Below are positions 52,597 to 62,063 of a DNA stretch of 64,000 nt, piece after piece. This DNA comes from Actinomycetaceae bacterium (GTDB lineage: Bacteria; Actinomycetota; Actinomycetes; Actinomycetales; Actinomycetaceae). The DNA lies in contig JAQYTG010000016.1 of NCBI GenBank assembly GCA_028724905.1, positions 1 through 64,000 of the forward strand, read 5' to 3'. The notes below the pieces were generated by a model. It saw only the letters and a list, made by a program, of their open reading frames with translations, was not told the origin of the DNA and did not search any database. Made by a program: the position numbers and the translations under genes. The stretch's first letter is position 1, and each line of letters starts with the position of its first letter.

Positions 52597-55569
52597 ATGA
52601 GCACTGCCGATAAGATGAGTGAATGGGTGGCTGAACTTTCTGCACAGATCTCCGGAGACGTCGAGACGTCTGCGCGCACGCGGGCGCAGTATTCCACTGA
52701 CGCATCCAACTATAGGGTGCCTCCGGCTGTCGTAGTTTTTCCTCGTGATAGTGACGACGTGCGGATTATTCTCGCGTGGGCAAGGGAGCACGGTATCGGC
52801 CTCACCGCCAGGGGAGGGGGCACCTCGGTAGCTGGCAATGCCATTGGCACGGGCGTGATCGTCGAGTACTCACGCTATATGAACAAAATTCTGAGCATCG
52901 ACGCTATCGCTCGCACTGCGCGAGTGCAACCAGGTGTGGTGATGAGCGATCTGCAGCGTGCAGCTGCTCGCTATGGGCTGCGTTTTGGGCCCGATCCCAG
53001 TACCCAAAACAGGGCGACGTTCGGCGGGATGATCGGCAACAACGCCTGCGGCCCACACGCTGTGGCTTACGGTAAAACGGCAGAGAACGTGCTGGAATTG
53101 CACTGTATCGACGGATGTGGACGAGAGTTCGTGGCTGGTCGGGATAGTGCCGCCACCTGTGAACCGCTCGCACAGATGGAGGCGCTCGTCGGAGAAAACT
53201 TGGCACAGATCCGTACGGAGCTTGGCCAGTTTGGGCGCCAAGTGAGCGGCTATTCGCTGGAGTGGATGTTGCCCGAGTATCGACAGGATCTGGCCAAAAT
53301 GCTCGTCGGTACTGAGGGAACTCTCGTAGCCATCACCGAAGCTCGCGTGCGTCTCGTCCCCATTGCGGCAGCTCCGATGCTGGTCGTGCTGGGGTATCCG
53401 AGTATGCCGGAAGCCGCAGATGCCGTACCGGCGCTGCTGGAGTTTCATCCTTTGGCGATTGAGGGGATGGACGCTGCACTGGTAGATATGGTGCGCCGTG
53501 CCAAAGGGGATGTGCCTGAGCTTCCTGAGGGCAATGGTTGGCTCATGGTGGAAGTAGGTGCGCAGGAGGGAGAAGATCCCGCTGCTGTGCCTGCGCGTGC
53601 CCAGTCCTTAGCGGCCGCTGCAGGAACGGATGCTGTGATGATCGAGCCAGCTGGCGCACGCGCCACAAAGCTCTGGCAGATTCGCGCTGATGGAGCCGGT
53701 CTAGGTGGGCGGACACCTCAAGAGACACAAGCCTGGCCAGGCTGGGAAGACTCAGCAGTACCTCCAGCTGCTCTGGGAGCATATCTGCGCGATCTGCAAG
53801 CACTGATGGATCGTCACGGCCTGCATGGGCTCATGTATGGCCATTTTGGCGATGGCTGCGTGCACGTGCGTATTGATTTTCCGCTCGATAGTGCCTCTGG
53901 GGTGCCGGTATTCCGCGAATTTATGGAGCAAGCTGCGGATATCGTCGCCAGCTACGGGGGATCTCTCTCGGGAGAGCATGGGGATGGACGAGCCCGATCT
54001 GAACTGCTCCCGCGGATGTATTCACCGCAAATGATGCAACTTTTCCGCGCAGTGAAAACAATTTTTGATCCGCAGAACCTGATGAACCCAGGTGTATTAG
54101 TGACGCCAGATACTCCAGATGCTCAGATGGCTCAGAGTGTTGTGCAGACGCGGGCATTGGACGCCGATCTGCGTAGGCCACACGCGGCAGAGCTGCCCTA
54201 CGCGGGAGGTTTTCATTTTAGCCGTGACGGCGGCAGTTTCACTCACGCTCTGCACCACTGCACGGGAGTGGGCAAATGCCGCGCTGATAACGCTTCGGCT
54301 GGTGGCTGGATGTGCCCGAGTTACCAAGCCACGAAAGATGAAAAAGACGTGACTCGCGGGCGGATGCGAATTTTGCAGGAGGTGGCTCAGCAGGGCTACC
54401 ACGCTGGCGGTGCAGGAGCGCCACTGGTGCGTGGTTTTGCTGATCGCGCTGTGCTCTCTGCGCTTGATCTGTGCCTAGGGTGCAAAGCCTGCTCGGCGGA
54501 TTGCCCCGCTGGAGTCGATCTAGCCCGCTTCAAATCCGAGGCGCTCTATCGTGGGTATCAGGGGCGGATCCGCCCTCGCACTCATTATCTGCTTGGGAAT
54601 TTGCCGGCGCTTGCCCGTTTGGCGACGGCGGTGCCTGCAATGTCAGCGATTGCAAATGCTGCTTTAGGGGTGACGCCGCTACGCAAACTCGCATTCAAGC
54701 TCGCTGGGCTAGATACGCGCCGGCTCATGCCTGGCTTTGCCCGTCGGCGTTTTTCGCGCACGCCGCAGGGCACGGCGGAGCCTGATATTGCTCCGTTATC
54801 TGTGCTAGGGAGGGTGAAGACGGCTCCGAGGGATTCTCGGTACGTGATGCTCTGGGCTGATTCTTTCTCTGAAACGCTCGATACTCGCGGCGCGCAAGCG
54901 ATGGTGGAGCTGCTGCAACGGCATGGATACACGGTGCTGATTCCACCTGAAGAGGCCTGCTGCGGCCTCACCTGGATCACCACCGGTCAGCTTGGCATAG
55001 CGAAGCGAAAGCTGCAGGATTTGCTGCGCGTCCTGGCACCCTTTGCAGCTAGTGGTATTCCGATTGTGGGAGTAGAGCCGAGCTGCACAGCGGTGCTCAG
55101 AGATGATGTGTTGGATTTGCTTCCAGATGACGCCCGTTCGCAGCTAGTGAGTTCCATGACGTTCACGCTTGCAGAGCTGCTCACCAGCGCAGAATATGGG
55201 CCAGAGGAGTTGCTCCTGCCGCAGCTGAGCGGGGTGAGAGTCATCGCTCAGCCACACTGCCATCACTATTCGGTGATGGGATGGAAAGCAGATGCAGCTC
55301 TGCTGCGGCAAACTGGCGCCGATGTGCAGATTCTGAATGGATGCTGCGGGCTGGCTGGCAATTTCGGTATGGAGCAGGGGCACTACGACGTCAGTGTTCA
55401 AGTAGCTGAACGGGAGCTACTGCCGGCGTTAAGAGCTCCTGGAGCTAATGCGGCCATCTATCTGGCAGACGGCTTTTCCTGCCGCACTCAGGCTGCGCAG
55501 CTCGCCGGTAAAAACGGCGTACATCTGGCGGAACTGCTGCTACGCGGAAAGGACGCACACGCTCAGTAA
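52597..55569 (+). CDS. FAD-linked oxidase/Fe-S oxidoreductase (D-lactate or D-2-hydroxyacid dehydrogenase type)
   Basis: 990-residue fusion. The N-terminal half is a PCMH-type FAD-binding domain (VVVFPRDSDDVRIIL, LTARGGGTSVAGNAIG, FGPDPSTQNRATFGGMIGNN) with its oxidase cap and SGEHGDGRARSELLPRMY near 460. Then come 4Fe-4S motifs: CTGVGKC with CPSYQATKDE (about 554-575) and LCLGCKACSADCPAGVD (about 622-638). The C-terminal part has two CCG-type blocks, EEACCGLTW and QPHCHHYSVMGW with LNGCCGLAGNFGMEQGH. This layout is shared by quinone-linked D-lactate and D-2-hydroxyglutarate dehydrogenases; the substrate is not determined. Its end overlaps the convergent acyltransferase gene by seven bases. 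Confidence 0.92.
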   Translation: MSTADKMSEWVAELSAQISGDVETSARTRAQYSTDASNYRVPPAVVVFPRDSDDVRIILAWAREHGIGLTARGGGTSVAGNAIGTGVIVEYSRYMNKILSIDAIARTARVQPGVVMSDLQRAAARYGLRFGPDPSTQNRATFGGMIGNNACGPHAVAYGKTAENVLELHCIDGCGREFVAGRDSAATCEPLAQMEALVGENLAQIRTELGQFGRQVSGYSLEWMLPEYRQDLAKMLVGTEGTLVAITEARVRLVPIAAAPMLVVLGYPSMPEAADAVPALLEFHPLAIEGMDAALVDMVRRAKGDVPELPEGNGWLMVEVGAQEGEDPAAVPARAQSLAAAAGTDAVMIEPAGARATKLWQIRADGAGLGGRTPQETQAWPGWEDSAVPPAALGAYLRDLQALMDRHGLHGLMYGHFGDGCVHVRIDFPLDSASGVPVFREFMEQAADIVASYGGSLSGEHGDGRARSELLPRMYSPQMMQLFRAVKTIFDPQNLMNPGVLVTPDTPDAQMAQSVVQTRALDADLRRPHAAELPYAGGFHFSRDGGSFTHALHHCTGVGKCRADNASAGGWMCPSYQATKDEKDVTRGRMRILQEVAQQGYHAGGAGAPLVRGFADRAVLSALDLCLGCKACSADCPAGVDLARFKSEALYRGYQGRIRPRTHYLLGNLPALARLATAVPAMSAIANAALGVTPLRKLAFKLAGLDTRRLMPGFARRRFSRTPQGTAEPDIAPLSVLGRVKTAPRDSRYVMLWADSFSETLDTRGAQAMVELLQRHGYTVLIPPEEACCGLTWITTGQLGIAKRKLQDLLRVLAPFAASGIPIVGVEPSCTAVLRDDVLDLLPDDARSQLVSSMTFTLAELLTSAEYGPEELLLPQLSGVRVIAQPHCHHYSVMGWKADAALLRQTGADVQILNGCCGLAGNFGMEQGHYDVSVQVAERELLPALRAPGANAAIYLADGFSCRTQAAQLAGKNGVHLAELLLRGKDAHAQ

Positions 55570-57605
55570 GGGCGCAGACCAGAGACGACGCGCTGATCCG
55601 CTGCCAGCGGTGGGTTGGGCAGCAGTGGTGCGTCGTCACCTTTGAGCGTGAGTGGCCAGGCGTTGATCACGGCCTGTGCAAAGCGATGCGAGCGTTGGGA
55701 GCTTCCCGTTTGGTTGTAGTGCACGCCGTCACCCTCAATAAACCAGTTTGGCTGCACTTCCTTATCCCAGGGATACACCCACATATTCGGATATTTCTCC
55801 AGTGCGGCGTAGAGGGCATCATTCCAGCTGTCCATCACGGCTTTGTCGTACCAGCGAGGTGATCCAGCGGGATTGACAATCGTGGTGATCCACAGCACCG
55901 GATGGTTGGGGCCAATGATAGCCATCGTGGCCTCAATATGCTCCGCAGAGCGATCTTGCCCCTCTACGTTCATATTGGCGGCATCGTTGGTGCCTAAAGC
56001 CAGCACAAAGCAGGCATCGGGATCAATGCCATTGGAGATAATTTGTTGCAGCGACTCGTTGCCCGAGGGAGAGTCTTCATAGCCCTGGTTAGTGGCGCGT
56101 GCACCGAAAGACGAATTGACAACTTTTTGTGCGCCAGTTTCTTTATAGGCGGTGGTGGCGTTGTCTGCCGGATCTTCCACCCCGTCATCTGTAAACATAG
56201 CAAGCGAGGTGGAATCTCCCACATGGATGATTTCGTTGCAACGAGTGCGCGTGGCAGCGAGTTCCCGAGCCTTAGCCTTTTGCGCCTCAAGCTCGGCTTT
56301 TTGGCGAGCCAGCTCTTCTTCATGTTCACGCTGTGCCTGCAGCTGCGCTACTTCGCGCTCGCGTACGTCGCGTGCGATGAGCGTCGATGTGCCGATGATT
56401 CCCACCGCTAGCACGAAAGCAAGCGGTAGCATCCACACTGTCCGTGGCATCTTTCCTTTGCGGCGAAGCCAACGCCAGATCGCAGGGAAAAAGCCGTGTC
56501 GCCTAATTGGATCTTCCACGAGCACCCATGATATCGAAGCCAGCACAATAGCGGCTACCGTGACGAGCACAGTAGCGAGCCAGAGTGGTAAAAGAGACAG
56601 TGGCTCGCGCATAAAGGCTACAAGAGGCATATGCCACAGATAAATGGCATAGGAACGCTCGCCGATCCACGCGAAAGGACGCCAGCCGAAAACGGCAGCT
56701 ACCAGAGTCTTTTGGTTAGAGACGCCGTAGAGCAGGGCAGCGGAAGCGAGGGAAAGCAACGCTATTCCGGCATCATACAAAAATGGCGATGAATCTGGCG
56801 TCACGATCATCAAAACGACGATCACGCTCCCGCCGATTATCCCTAAGGTATCTGCGATGATTCTGTTGGTTGTGCGAATCAAAGAATTGATCAAGCCATG
56901 TTCGCTGGCACCGCCCCCATGCGCCGGATCTTTGCTGCTCATTGCCAGAGCCAAGAGGGCTCCTACGAGCAGGGCTCCGGCACGGGTGTCTGTGCCTTCA
57001 TAAATGCGGGTGAGGTTGAAACCGAGGTGGAAAGCAATACTCATCCAGGCAAATGAGGCGACGGCTAAGATGCTGGTGAGGGCTATCACCACGACTTTTC
57101 GTCCGCGTGCAATCACTAAGAATAGCAACAAGATAAGTGGCCAGAAGAGGTAAAACTGCTCTTCCACCGAGAGAGACCACATATGTTCAAAAGGGCTGAG
57201 CGCAAACTGATCGAAATACGAATCTCCATAAAAAATTGTGGCCCAGTTGTTTACGTAAAAGATAGCGGTGAGACCAGCGAATTTGTACGTTTCCCATTTG
57301 GCCGGTGCTAGCCAAGGAGTAAGCGCCCAGATTACTAGTACCACAATAATCACAGCCGGCATGAGGCGGCGTAGGCGCCGCAGCCAAAAGGTACTCAAGC
57401 CGAGATTGCCGTGGGCATTCCAGCTGCGCATGAGGTTGCCGGTGATTAGAAACCCTGAGAGGGTGAAAAAGACGCCGACGCCGAGGAGTCCTCCTGGAAT
57501 CCAGGTGACGTTCATGTGATAGAGGATGACGGCAAGTACAGCCAGAGTACGCACGCCGTCGATTGCGGGGTTGTAGCGTGAAGCGTTTCCCACTGGTTTA
57601 GGCAT
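55563..57605 (-). CDS. OafA/YrhL-type acyltransferase with SGNH domain
   Basis: 680-residue membrane acyltransferase. The acyltransferase-3 domain (about 10-370) starts NPAIDGVRTLAVLAVILYHM, with the catalytic-type His in LYHM, then GVGVFFTLSGFLITGNL, RRLRRLMPA, SLSVEEQFYLFWPL and YLWHMPLV. After a last membrane helix comes a Glu/Ala/Arg coiled-coil linker (QREHEEELARQKAELEAQ) and an extracellular SGNH hydrolase-like domain: IIHVGDSTSLAM, LALGTNDAANM and GDGVHYNQTG. Such proteins O-acetylate cell-wall or surface glycans; the target is unknown. ATG 57605 is preceded by AGGAGGGAACGG. Confidence 0.92.
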   Translation of the reverse strand: MPKPVGNASRYNPAIDGVRTLAVLAVILYHMNVTWIPGGLLGVGVFFTLSGFLITGNLMRSWNAHGNLGLSTFWLRRLRRLMPAVIIVVLVIWALTPWLAPAKWETYKFAGLTAIFYVNNWATIFYGDSYFDQFALSPFEHMWSLSVEEQFYLFWPLILLLFLVIARGRKVVVIALTSILAVASFAWMSIAFHLGFNLTRIYEGTDTRAGALLVGALLALAMSSKDPAHGGGASEHGLINSLIRTTNRIIADTLGIIGGSVIVVLMIVTPDSSPFLYDAGIALLSLASAALLYGVSNQKTLVAAVFGWRPFAWIGERSYAIYLWHMPLVAFMREPLSLLPLWLATVLVTVAAIVLASISWVLVEDPIRRHGFFPAIWRWLRRKGKMPRTVWMLPLAFVLAVGIIGTSTLIARDVREREVAQLQAQREHEEELARQKAELEAQKAKARELAATRTRCNEIIHVGDSTSLAMFTDDGVEDPADNATTAYKETGAQKVVNSSFGARATNQGYEDSPSGNESLQQIISNGIDPDACFVLALGTNDAANMNVEGQDRSAEHIEATMAIIGPNHPVLWITTIVNPAGSPRWYDKAVMDSWNDALYAALEKYPNMWVYPWDKEVQPNWFIEGDGVHYNQTGSSQRSHRFAQAVINAWPLTLKGDDAPLLPNPPLAADQRVVSGLRPY

Positions 57606-57887
57606 CCGTTCCCTCCTCTGACCTCCCCTCAAGAATAGATACCTGCCGTAGCCGAACCAAAAAGCAACCGATGTGGCTTTGCCTACAGCAGCTACCAGCG
57701 AGTAACGCTGAATTAGGTGCAGGAAAATGCGCGTATTTCTCGCTGAGTATAGGTGTTTCTCAGTTCGGTGCTGAGTAGGATTGGGCTATACCACAGTGAG
57801 GAATGCGCAGCAATGAGGAATGCGCAAGGAAGTTGAAACTCTAGTGCGGTGGCGTCTAGTGCGACGGAAGAACGAAGGGAGTGCGCT

Positions 57888-58664
57888 ATGGCTGAGATGC
57901 GTATCAAAGTATTGCCAAACGGCCCATACGAAGTGACGGGCGGAGTGCCGATTGATGAAAAAATCATTCGCCCAGATGGGGATGGCTATCGCTGGGAAGA
58001 TGGGCGCGAGATAGAGCAAAAAGAGGAGTATCACCTGTGCCGGTGTGGGCATTCTAACAACGCTCCTTTCTGCGATGGAACCCATAAGAAAATCGGTTTC
58101 GTTGGCCGTGAGACGGCATCAAAAGAGCCGTATGATCAGCGAGCTGGATATTTTCAAGGGCCGCGCATTGATTTGGCTGACGACGAGCGTTGCGCTTTTG
58201 CTCGCTTCTGCCACAGTGCAGATCTCAGCGGAGAGGCCTCTGAAGCCTGGACTTTAGCTATGACGGCGAAGAGTGACGACGAAGTGGCGCTTGCGGAAAA
58301 AGTGGCAGGGCATTGCCCTGCAGGGCGGCTCACCTCGAAGCCACACGATGAAAATTTCCGCGAGCCGGATCTGGAAGCTGGAATCACGCTGATTCAGGAT
58401 CCTCAAAAAGGTGTGAGCGGAGGCATCTATGTGCATGGAGGTATCGCGCTAGAGGGAGCTGACGGCGAAGAGTACGAACTGCGCAACCGCTATGCGCTCT
58501 GCCGCTGCGGATCCTCGCGCAACAAGCCGTTCTGCGACGCTTTCCACGTGCCGATGCGCTACAACGACGGTTTCTTGCCCAGTGAGGATTCGACAGACCA
58601 CGTTGGCACAGTGAAGCCAGAAAGTGCCGACGTCACCTCGCCGCACTCGGAGGGCGCCCGCTAG
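57888..58664 (+). CDS. CDGSH / 4Fe-4S / CDGSH iron-sulfur protein
   Basis: 258 residues. The first CDGSH motif CRCGHSNNAPFCDGTH (51-66) has all ligands of a 2Fe-2S mitoNEET-type cluster. In the middle, RCAFARFCHSAD (Cys102, Cys108) with GHCPAGRLT (Cys143) fits the divergent 4Fe-4S (Fer4_19) domain. The second motif CRCGSSRNKPFCDAFH (205-220) keeps the three Cys and the His but has Ala-Phe instead of Gly-Thr before the His. Such proteins are thought to act in redox or Fe-S handling; function unproven. ATG 57888 with GAAGGGA before it. A terminator follows. Confidence 0.9.
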   Translation: MAEMRIKVLPNGPYEVTGGVPIDEKIIRPDGDGYRWEDGREIEQKEEYHLCRCGHSNNAPFCDGTHKKIGFVGRETASKEPYDQRAGYFQGPRIDLADDERCAFARFCHSADLSGEASEAWTLAMTAKSDDEVALAEKVAGHCPAGRLTSKPHDENFREPDLEAGITLIQDPQKGVSGGIYVHGGIALEGADGEEYELRNRYALCRCGSSRNKPFCDAFHVPMRYNDGFLPSEDSTDHVGTVKPESADVTSPHSEGAR

Positions 58665-58715
58665 TCATCAACGGTTTGTGCTAGTACATAGCAACATAGC
58701 AACATAGCAACCGAG

Positions 58716-58767
58716 CGGTCTGTTCATCGTGTGCGTCCTGTGTGCGCCTCGATGGACAGACCGTTTT
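58716..58767 (+). terminator. Terminator after the CDGSH gene
   Basis: CGGTCTGT (58716-58723) pairs with ACAGACCG (58756-58763); one mismatch later CATCG pairs with CGATG. TTTT follows. Just upstream ATAGCAACA is repeated three times (58687-58710). Confidence 0.85.
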
Positions 58768-59248
58768 GCGCAGCATAATGATGGGTAGACTACCTTTTTC
58801 ATCGACACAGTGGCCAGGCTTTATCTATTTTCGCAGCTGATGCGTCGGCTGGCTGGGCAGCTTGATGCATCAGCCGGTTGATAGCTTGATGAATCAGCTG
58901 GTTGGTCGTGTCTGCCAGATGCGTTCATATTGGCTCTGAGGGATTGTGAACCCGCTCACCTCCGCTGCGTGAAACCCTGCGAAACTCTAGCGGCTGCGTG
59001 AAACTCTGACCGAAAGCGGAAATCTTGGAGGGAAAACGGGGAAATGGTCGGAAAGTAGAAAGTCTTGGCGAAAAACGGGGAGCATGGGGAATGGCCTAGC
59101 GCCACTCCGTCAGTGGTGCTACGAGAAAAGTTTGACCGCAGAGCGCAGAAAGCTGTGCCTTATCGGTGGTCTATCCCCACGAGTGGCCTTATCCCCACGA
59201 GTGGTCTATCTCCACGAGTGGCTTATGCCCATGATCCCCGCGGGGACG
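58768..59248. other. Gap with short repeats before the L,D-transpeptidase
   Basis: No gene in about 480 bp. GCTTGATGMATCAGCYGGTTG occurs twice near 58860-58905, TGCGTGAAAC-CTG repeats near 58967-59010, and TATCCCCACGAGTGG is repeated three times with a 17-base period (59172-59223). The palindrome TCCCCGCGGGGA at 59235-59246 sits beside the transpeptidase stop. Confidence 0.5.
59172..59223. repeat. Three tandem 17-bp units
   Basis: TATCCCCACGAGTGGCC-type units start at 59172, 59190 and 59207; the third has one T for C. Confidence 0.85.
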
Positions 59249-60685
59249 CTAGGCGTGGCTCACGACGGGCGTTCCCATAGACGCCCACTCCCAGAGTGTG
59301 CGCGCATCCTCGTTGGACATATTCACGCAGCCGTGTGAGCCGCCCTCGCCGGCGTCATACCCCCATGAACTGCGCCAAGCAGAAGAGCCATGCGTGGCAT
59401 AGTCGCCACTGAAATACATGACCCAGGGTACATCGGGAGTGGTATACGTGGAGCCGTCAGCATTGCGCCCTCTCATGGTTTGCACGGTCAGCTTCGCAGA
59501 CACGGCAAACTCGCCTTGTATAGTCGGGGTGCCCGGAGCGCCATCAATCATCGGGAAATCGTAGATGAGCGTGGCTCCCTCGTATGCCCGTACGCGGTTG
59601 GTGCTGAGGTTGATGTCGATCCAGTGTTCTCCCTCGGCGGCAAGATAGGGGAGATTTTCCGCTCCAGCAGCCACTTTCTTGTCGGTCCACGTCAGTTCGC
59701 TCGTCGAGATAACGAAAGTGGCATTCGTAGGCGTGCCCTCAGTGAGGTTCTTGTTGATCGTCGCCGTCACCTCATCGACATTCGTCACGTCCGTTCCAGC
59801 CACGGCGTCGGTCTTAGTTTTCAGAAGTTTGCCGTCACTATCCACAAGCCGCACACCGGTGACGCCCTCCACTTTGAAATTATTGGCTTGAGATTGTACC
59901 CAGGCTTTTACTGCATCCGCGTTGAGTGTGGGCGTGGCAGCATTCGCATCAACCCATGCTGCTTTATCGCTCGGACTGGCCGTAAACGTCTCATCTGCGC
60001 CTTTGATGGTAATCGTCGGAGCAATGAGATTGTTGGCAGCGTCGAGTTTTTCTTTGAGATCTGCTTCTTTTAGCAGCGGTGCAACGGGGGTAATGGTGGC
60101 GGTGAAATCTACGTTGCGCAGAGTGGATACCAGCTCGTTGGCTGGTTCCATCAGCGACGTGACGCTCACGCCTTTGCCATCAGAGCCATGTTTGATAACG
60201 AATTTTTCACCCTTGAACTCGATACGGGGATCCACTGGAGCAACGGCATCGGCTTTCCCGTTCGTGAGTCCAGCAGCGAAAGCGGAGGCAACCTTATGAT
60301 TGATTTCTAATTCGGGCTGCACCGTCGTCTTATTGAAGAGGGCAGCGCCGTATTTCCACCAGACTTTATTGGCGGCCATCGTCTCGGATGCGATCGCCTG
60401 AGGGTCAAAAGAGAAACCCATATCAGTGAGCGTCGCTGAGGTGGTATGCACGCCGGTGCCCGAGATATTTACTTTAGAATCGTTGGCAAGGGCGAGCCGC
60501 TGCGCAATTTCTTCTTGGGTGAGACCAGCCACTTTCACACTTCCGACGTACGTTCCTGGGAGCGCTCGGTGCCCAACCGCAAAATAACCGATGTACGCTC
60601 CCATTCCTAGGAGTGCTAGTGCCGCTAAGATGAGTGCCGGTATGCCGATTTTCTTCTTTGTGCTCGTGCTGCTCTTAGTGCTCAT
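59249..60685 (-). CDS. L,D-transpeptidase (YkuD) with N-terminal membrane anchor
   Basis: Cell-wall enzyme that forms 3-3 or protein crosslinks in peptidoglycan. 478 residues: a short basic cytoplasmic start, one membrane segment (GIPALILAALALLGMGAYIGYFAV), two peptidoglycan-binding (PG_binding_4-like) repeats outside (GLTQEEIAQRLAL; DLKEKLDAANN), and the YkuD domain from about 350 (HWIDINLSTNRVRAYEGATL). The catalytic block is GGSHGCVNMSNEDA with Cys453 and His451. It faces the outside of the membrane. No close neighbour suggests an operon. Confidence 0.93.
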   Translation of the reverse strand: MSTKSSTSTKKKIGIPALILAALALLGMGAYIGYFAVGHRALPGTYVGSVKVAGLTQEEIAQRLALANDSKVNISGTGVHTTSATLTDMGFSFDPQAIASETMAANKVWWKYGAALFNKTTVQPELEINHKVASAFAAGLTNGKADAVAPVDPRIEFKGEKFVIKHGSDGKGVSVTSLMEPANELVSTLRNVDFTATITPVAPLLKEADLKEKLDAANNLIAPTITIKGADETFTASPSDKAAWVDANAATPTLNADAVKAWVQSQANNFKVEGVTGVRLVDSDGKLLKTKTDAVAGTDVTNVDEVTATINKNLTEGTPTNATFVISTSELTWTDKKVAAGAENLPYLAAEGEHWIDINLSTNRVRAYEGATLIYDFPMIDGAPGTPTIQGEFAVSAKLTVQTMRGRNADGSTYTTPDVPWVMYFSGDYATHGSSAWRSSWGYDAGEGGSHGCVNMSNEDARTLWEWASMGTPVVSHA

Positions 60686-61278
60686 GCGAATAAAACTCCG
60701 TGATGCGTGTGAGCGTGGATGCGTCTGGCTTACCCGCGCTCACTGCTTCTGTGCTTCTGTCTCGTGTCTGTGCGTACGTCGTTCGTGCTTCTTATGCGCT
60801 GTGTACTGCGTTTGCGGTACTGCGCGGTGTACTGGGTTGTAGAGCTACAGAGCGATCCGCTGCCTTGCAGCCTTTGTGGTGCATCTGTAGTAGATCTACA
60901 TGAATGCAAAAGAACGAAATGTAATTTCACATTCAAATACTTTCCCAAGTATATTCCCTGACGCGAAAGAGATTCCACCGCTGTGGGGTAGCTAACTATG
61001 GCATAGGGCAGCCACTAAAAGGCTCTATATAGCCAAAATCTTTCTTCGGGCAGGAGAGGTGTACGTAACGAAAATATAACGACGTGTGCAGCTAGTCGGC
61101 GATGAGGTATGTGGCTAGCGGGCGAAAGAAAAAGCATGGACGTGCGGGTGCTAAATAAAAGTCGAGAGGGGCAGTGACTGCAGAGTCTGAGTGGTGACTT
61201 TAGAGTCTGACTAGCATACGTGGAACGCTGATGCAGAACGCCGATGGATTACTATGTGCTCCCGTTGTGCGTGTCGTT

Positions 61279-61320
61279 TCGTGACGGCGGTGGGTGAGCG
61301 GCGCTGCACCGCCGTCACGA
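61279..61320. repeat. 14-bp perfect inverted repeat
   Basis: TCGTGACGGCGGTG (61279-61292) and CACCGCCGTCACGA (61307-61320) with a 14-base loop. No T tail on either strand. Confidence 0.85.
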
Positions 61321-61334
61321 CCTCGAATTGTTGC

Positions 61335-61372
61335 CTGACGCACGGTGTTTATGGGGTGGCGCCGTGCGTCAG
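61335..61372. repeat. 11-bp perfect inverted repeat
   Basis: CTGACGCACGG (61335-61345) and CCGTGCGTCAG (61362-61372), 15 bases after the previous hairpin. It lies 30 bases beyond the stop of the minus-strand DsrE gene and may end its transcript. Confidence 0.85.
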
Positions 61373-61401
61373 CAAAGATAGTGTCTGTGTGGGCTATCTA
61401 G

Positions 61402-61746
61402 CTAGGCTTTGATATAGCCGTACCCGTCGGCCTGGAGTTTTGCTATTTCGACGATTCCTGCGGGCACGATCTCTACGTAGTCGGGGATGAGCTCTGGCTT
61501 GATTTGCCGTTCATTCATGGCGATATTGCACACCAGGAAGCGTACGCCCTCTTCGTGGAGTCGCTTAATTTTTGAAAAGCGGATAGGGTCGGCGTCGAGC
61601 TGGGAAAAAGACCGGATAGCTCCGCCGTTCGCTACGACAACCACGGTGGTCTCTTCTTTTGAGTGGACGAGATTGTACACGGAACGGATGGTGAAAGGCC
61701 AGCGGTCGTTTTCGTTGACGTGGAAGACTGTTTTCAAATGAGACAT
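61402..61746 (-). CDS. DsrE/DsrF-like family protein
   Basis: 114-residue cytoplasmic protein. KTVFHVNENDRWPFTIRSVYN, TTVVVVANGGAIRSF and FLVCNIAMNE fit the DsrE-like fold; the single Cys in FLVCN is the usual reactive or sulfur-carrier position. Many relatives have no assigned role. Start ATG 61746 with GGAGCACCA before it. Divergent from the aldehyde dehydrogenase across a palindrome-bearing region. Confidence 0.85.
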   Translation of the reverse strand: MSHLKTVFHVNENDRWPFTIRSVYNLVHSKEETTVVVVANGGAIRSFSQLDADPIRFSKIKRLHEEGVRFLVCNIAMNERQIKPELIPDYVEIVPAGIVEIAKLQADGYGYIKA

Positions 61747-62063
61747 TGGTGCTCCTCTTTATATCTGCACCCTTGGGACTGTGAAGTGATACCCATCAGG
61801 TGTGTGGATACTAGCTACTCGGGCTAGATCTGCCGCGCGCCCCATTGAGTGTGGACGAGAGCTAGCTGCCGCGTATCTGCGCTCACCATTGTACTTCTTA
61901 TTGGGACTAAAGTCTCTATGTTTGCGTACTTTCATATTGCGGCTGGAGCTTGGCCAAAAATCATCGCAATCGAAAATTGCGCCAGCGCCTTAGTGATTCT
62001 CTCTTCAACGATACGCGGCAAGTAACTTTCTGTGGCTAGAGGCTAGCAGTGGCGTTGCGTAAA
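61747..62063. other. Left part of the divergent intergenic region
   Basis: No gene; nothing clearly structured before the palindromes at 62064. The DsrE promoter should lie here on the minus strand. Confidence 0.35.

Larger units (their letters stand above)
60686..61401. other. Non-coding gap with two long inverted repeats
   Basis: About 715 bp without a recognisable gene. The part next to the transpeptidase start is T/G-rich; 60890-61090 is AT-rich. Two perfect inverted repeats close the region (listed separately). No tRNA or small RNA was recognised, though an unlisted RNA is possible here. Confidence 0.4.

Noticed and set aside
55563..55569. Seven-base overlap of convergent gene ends as a regulatory overlap
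   Set aside because: Short tail-to-tail overlaps are common and need no special explanation.
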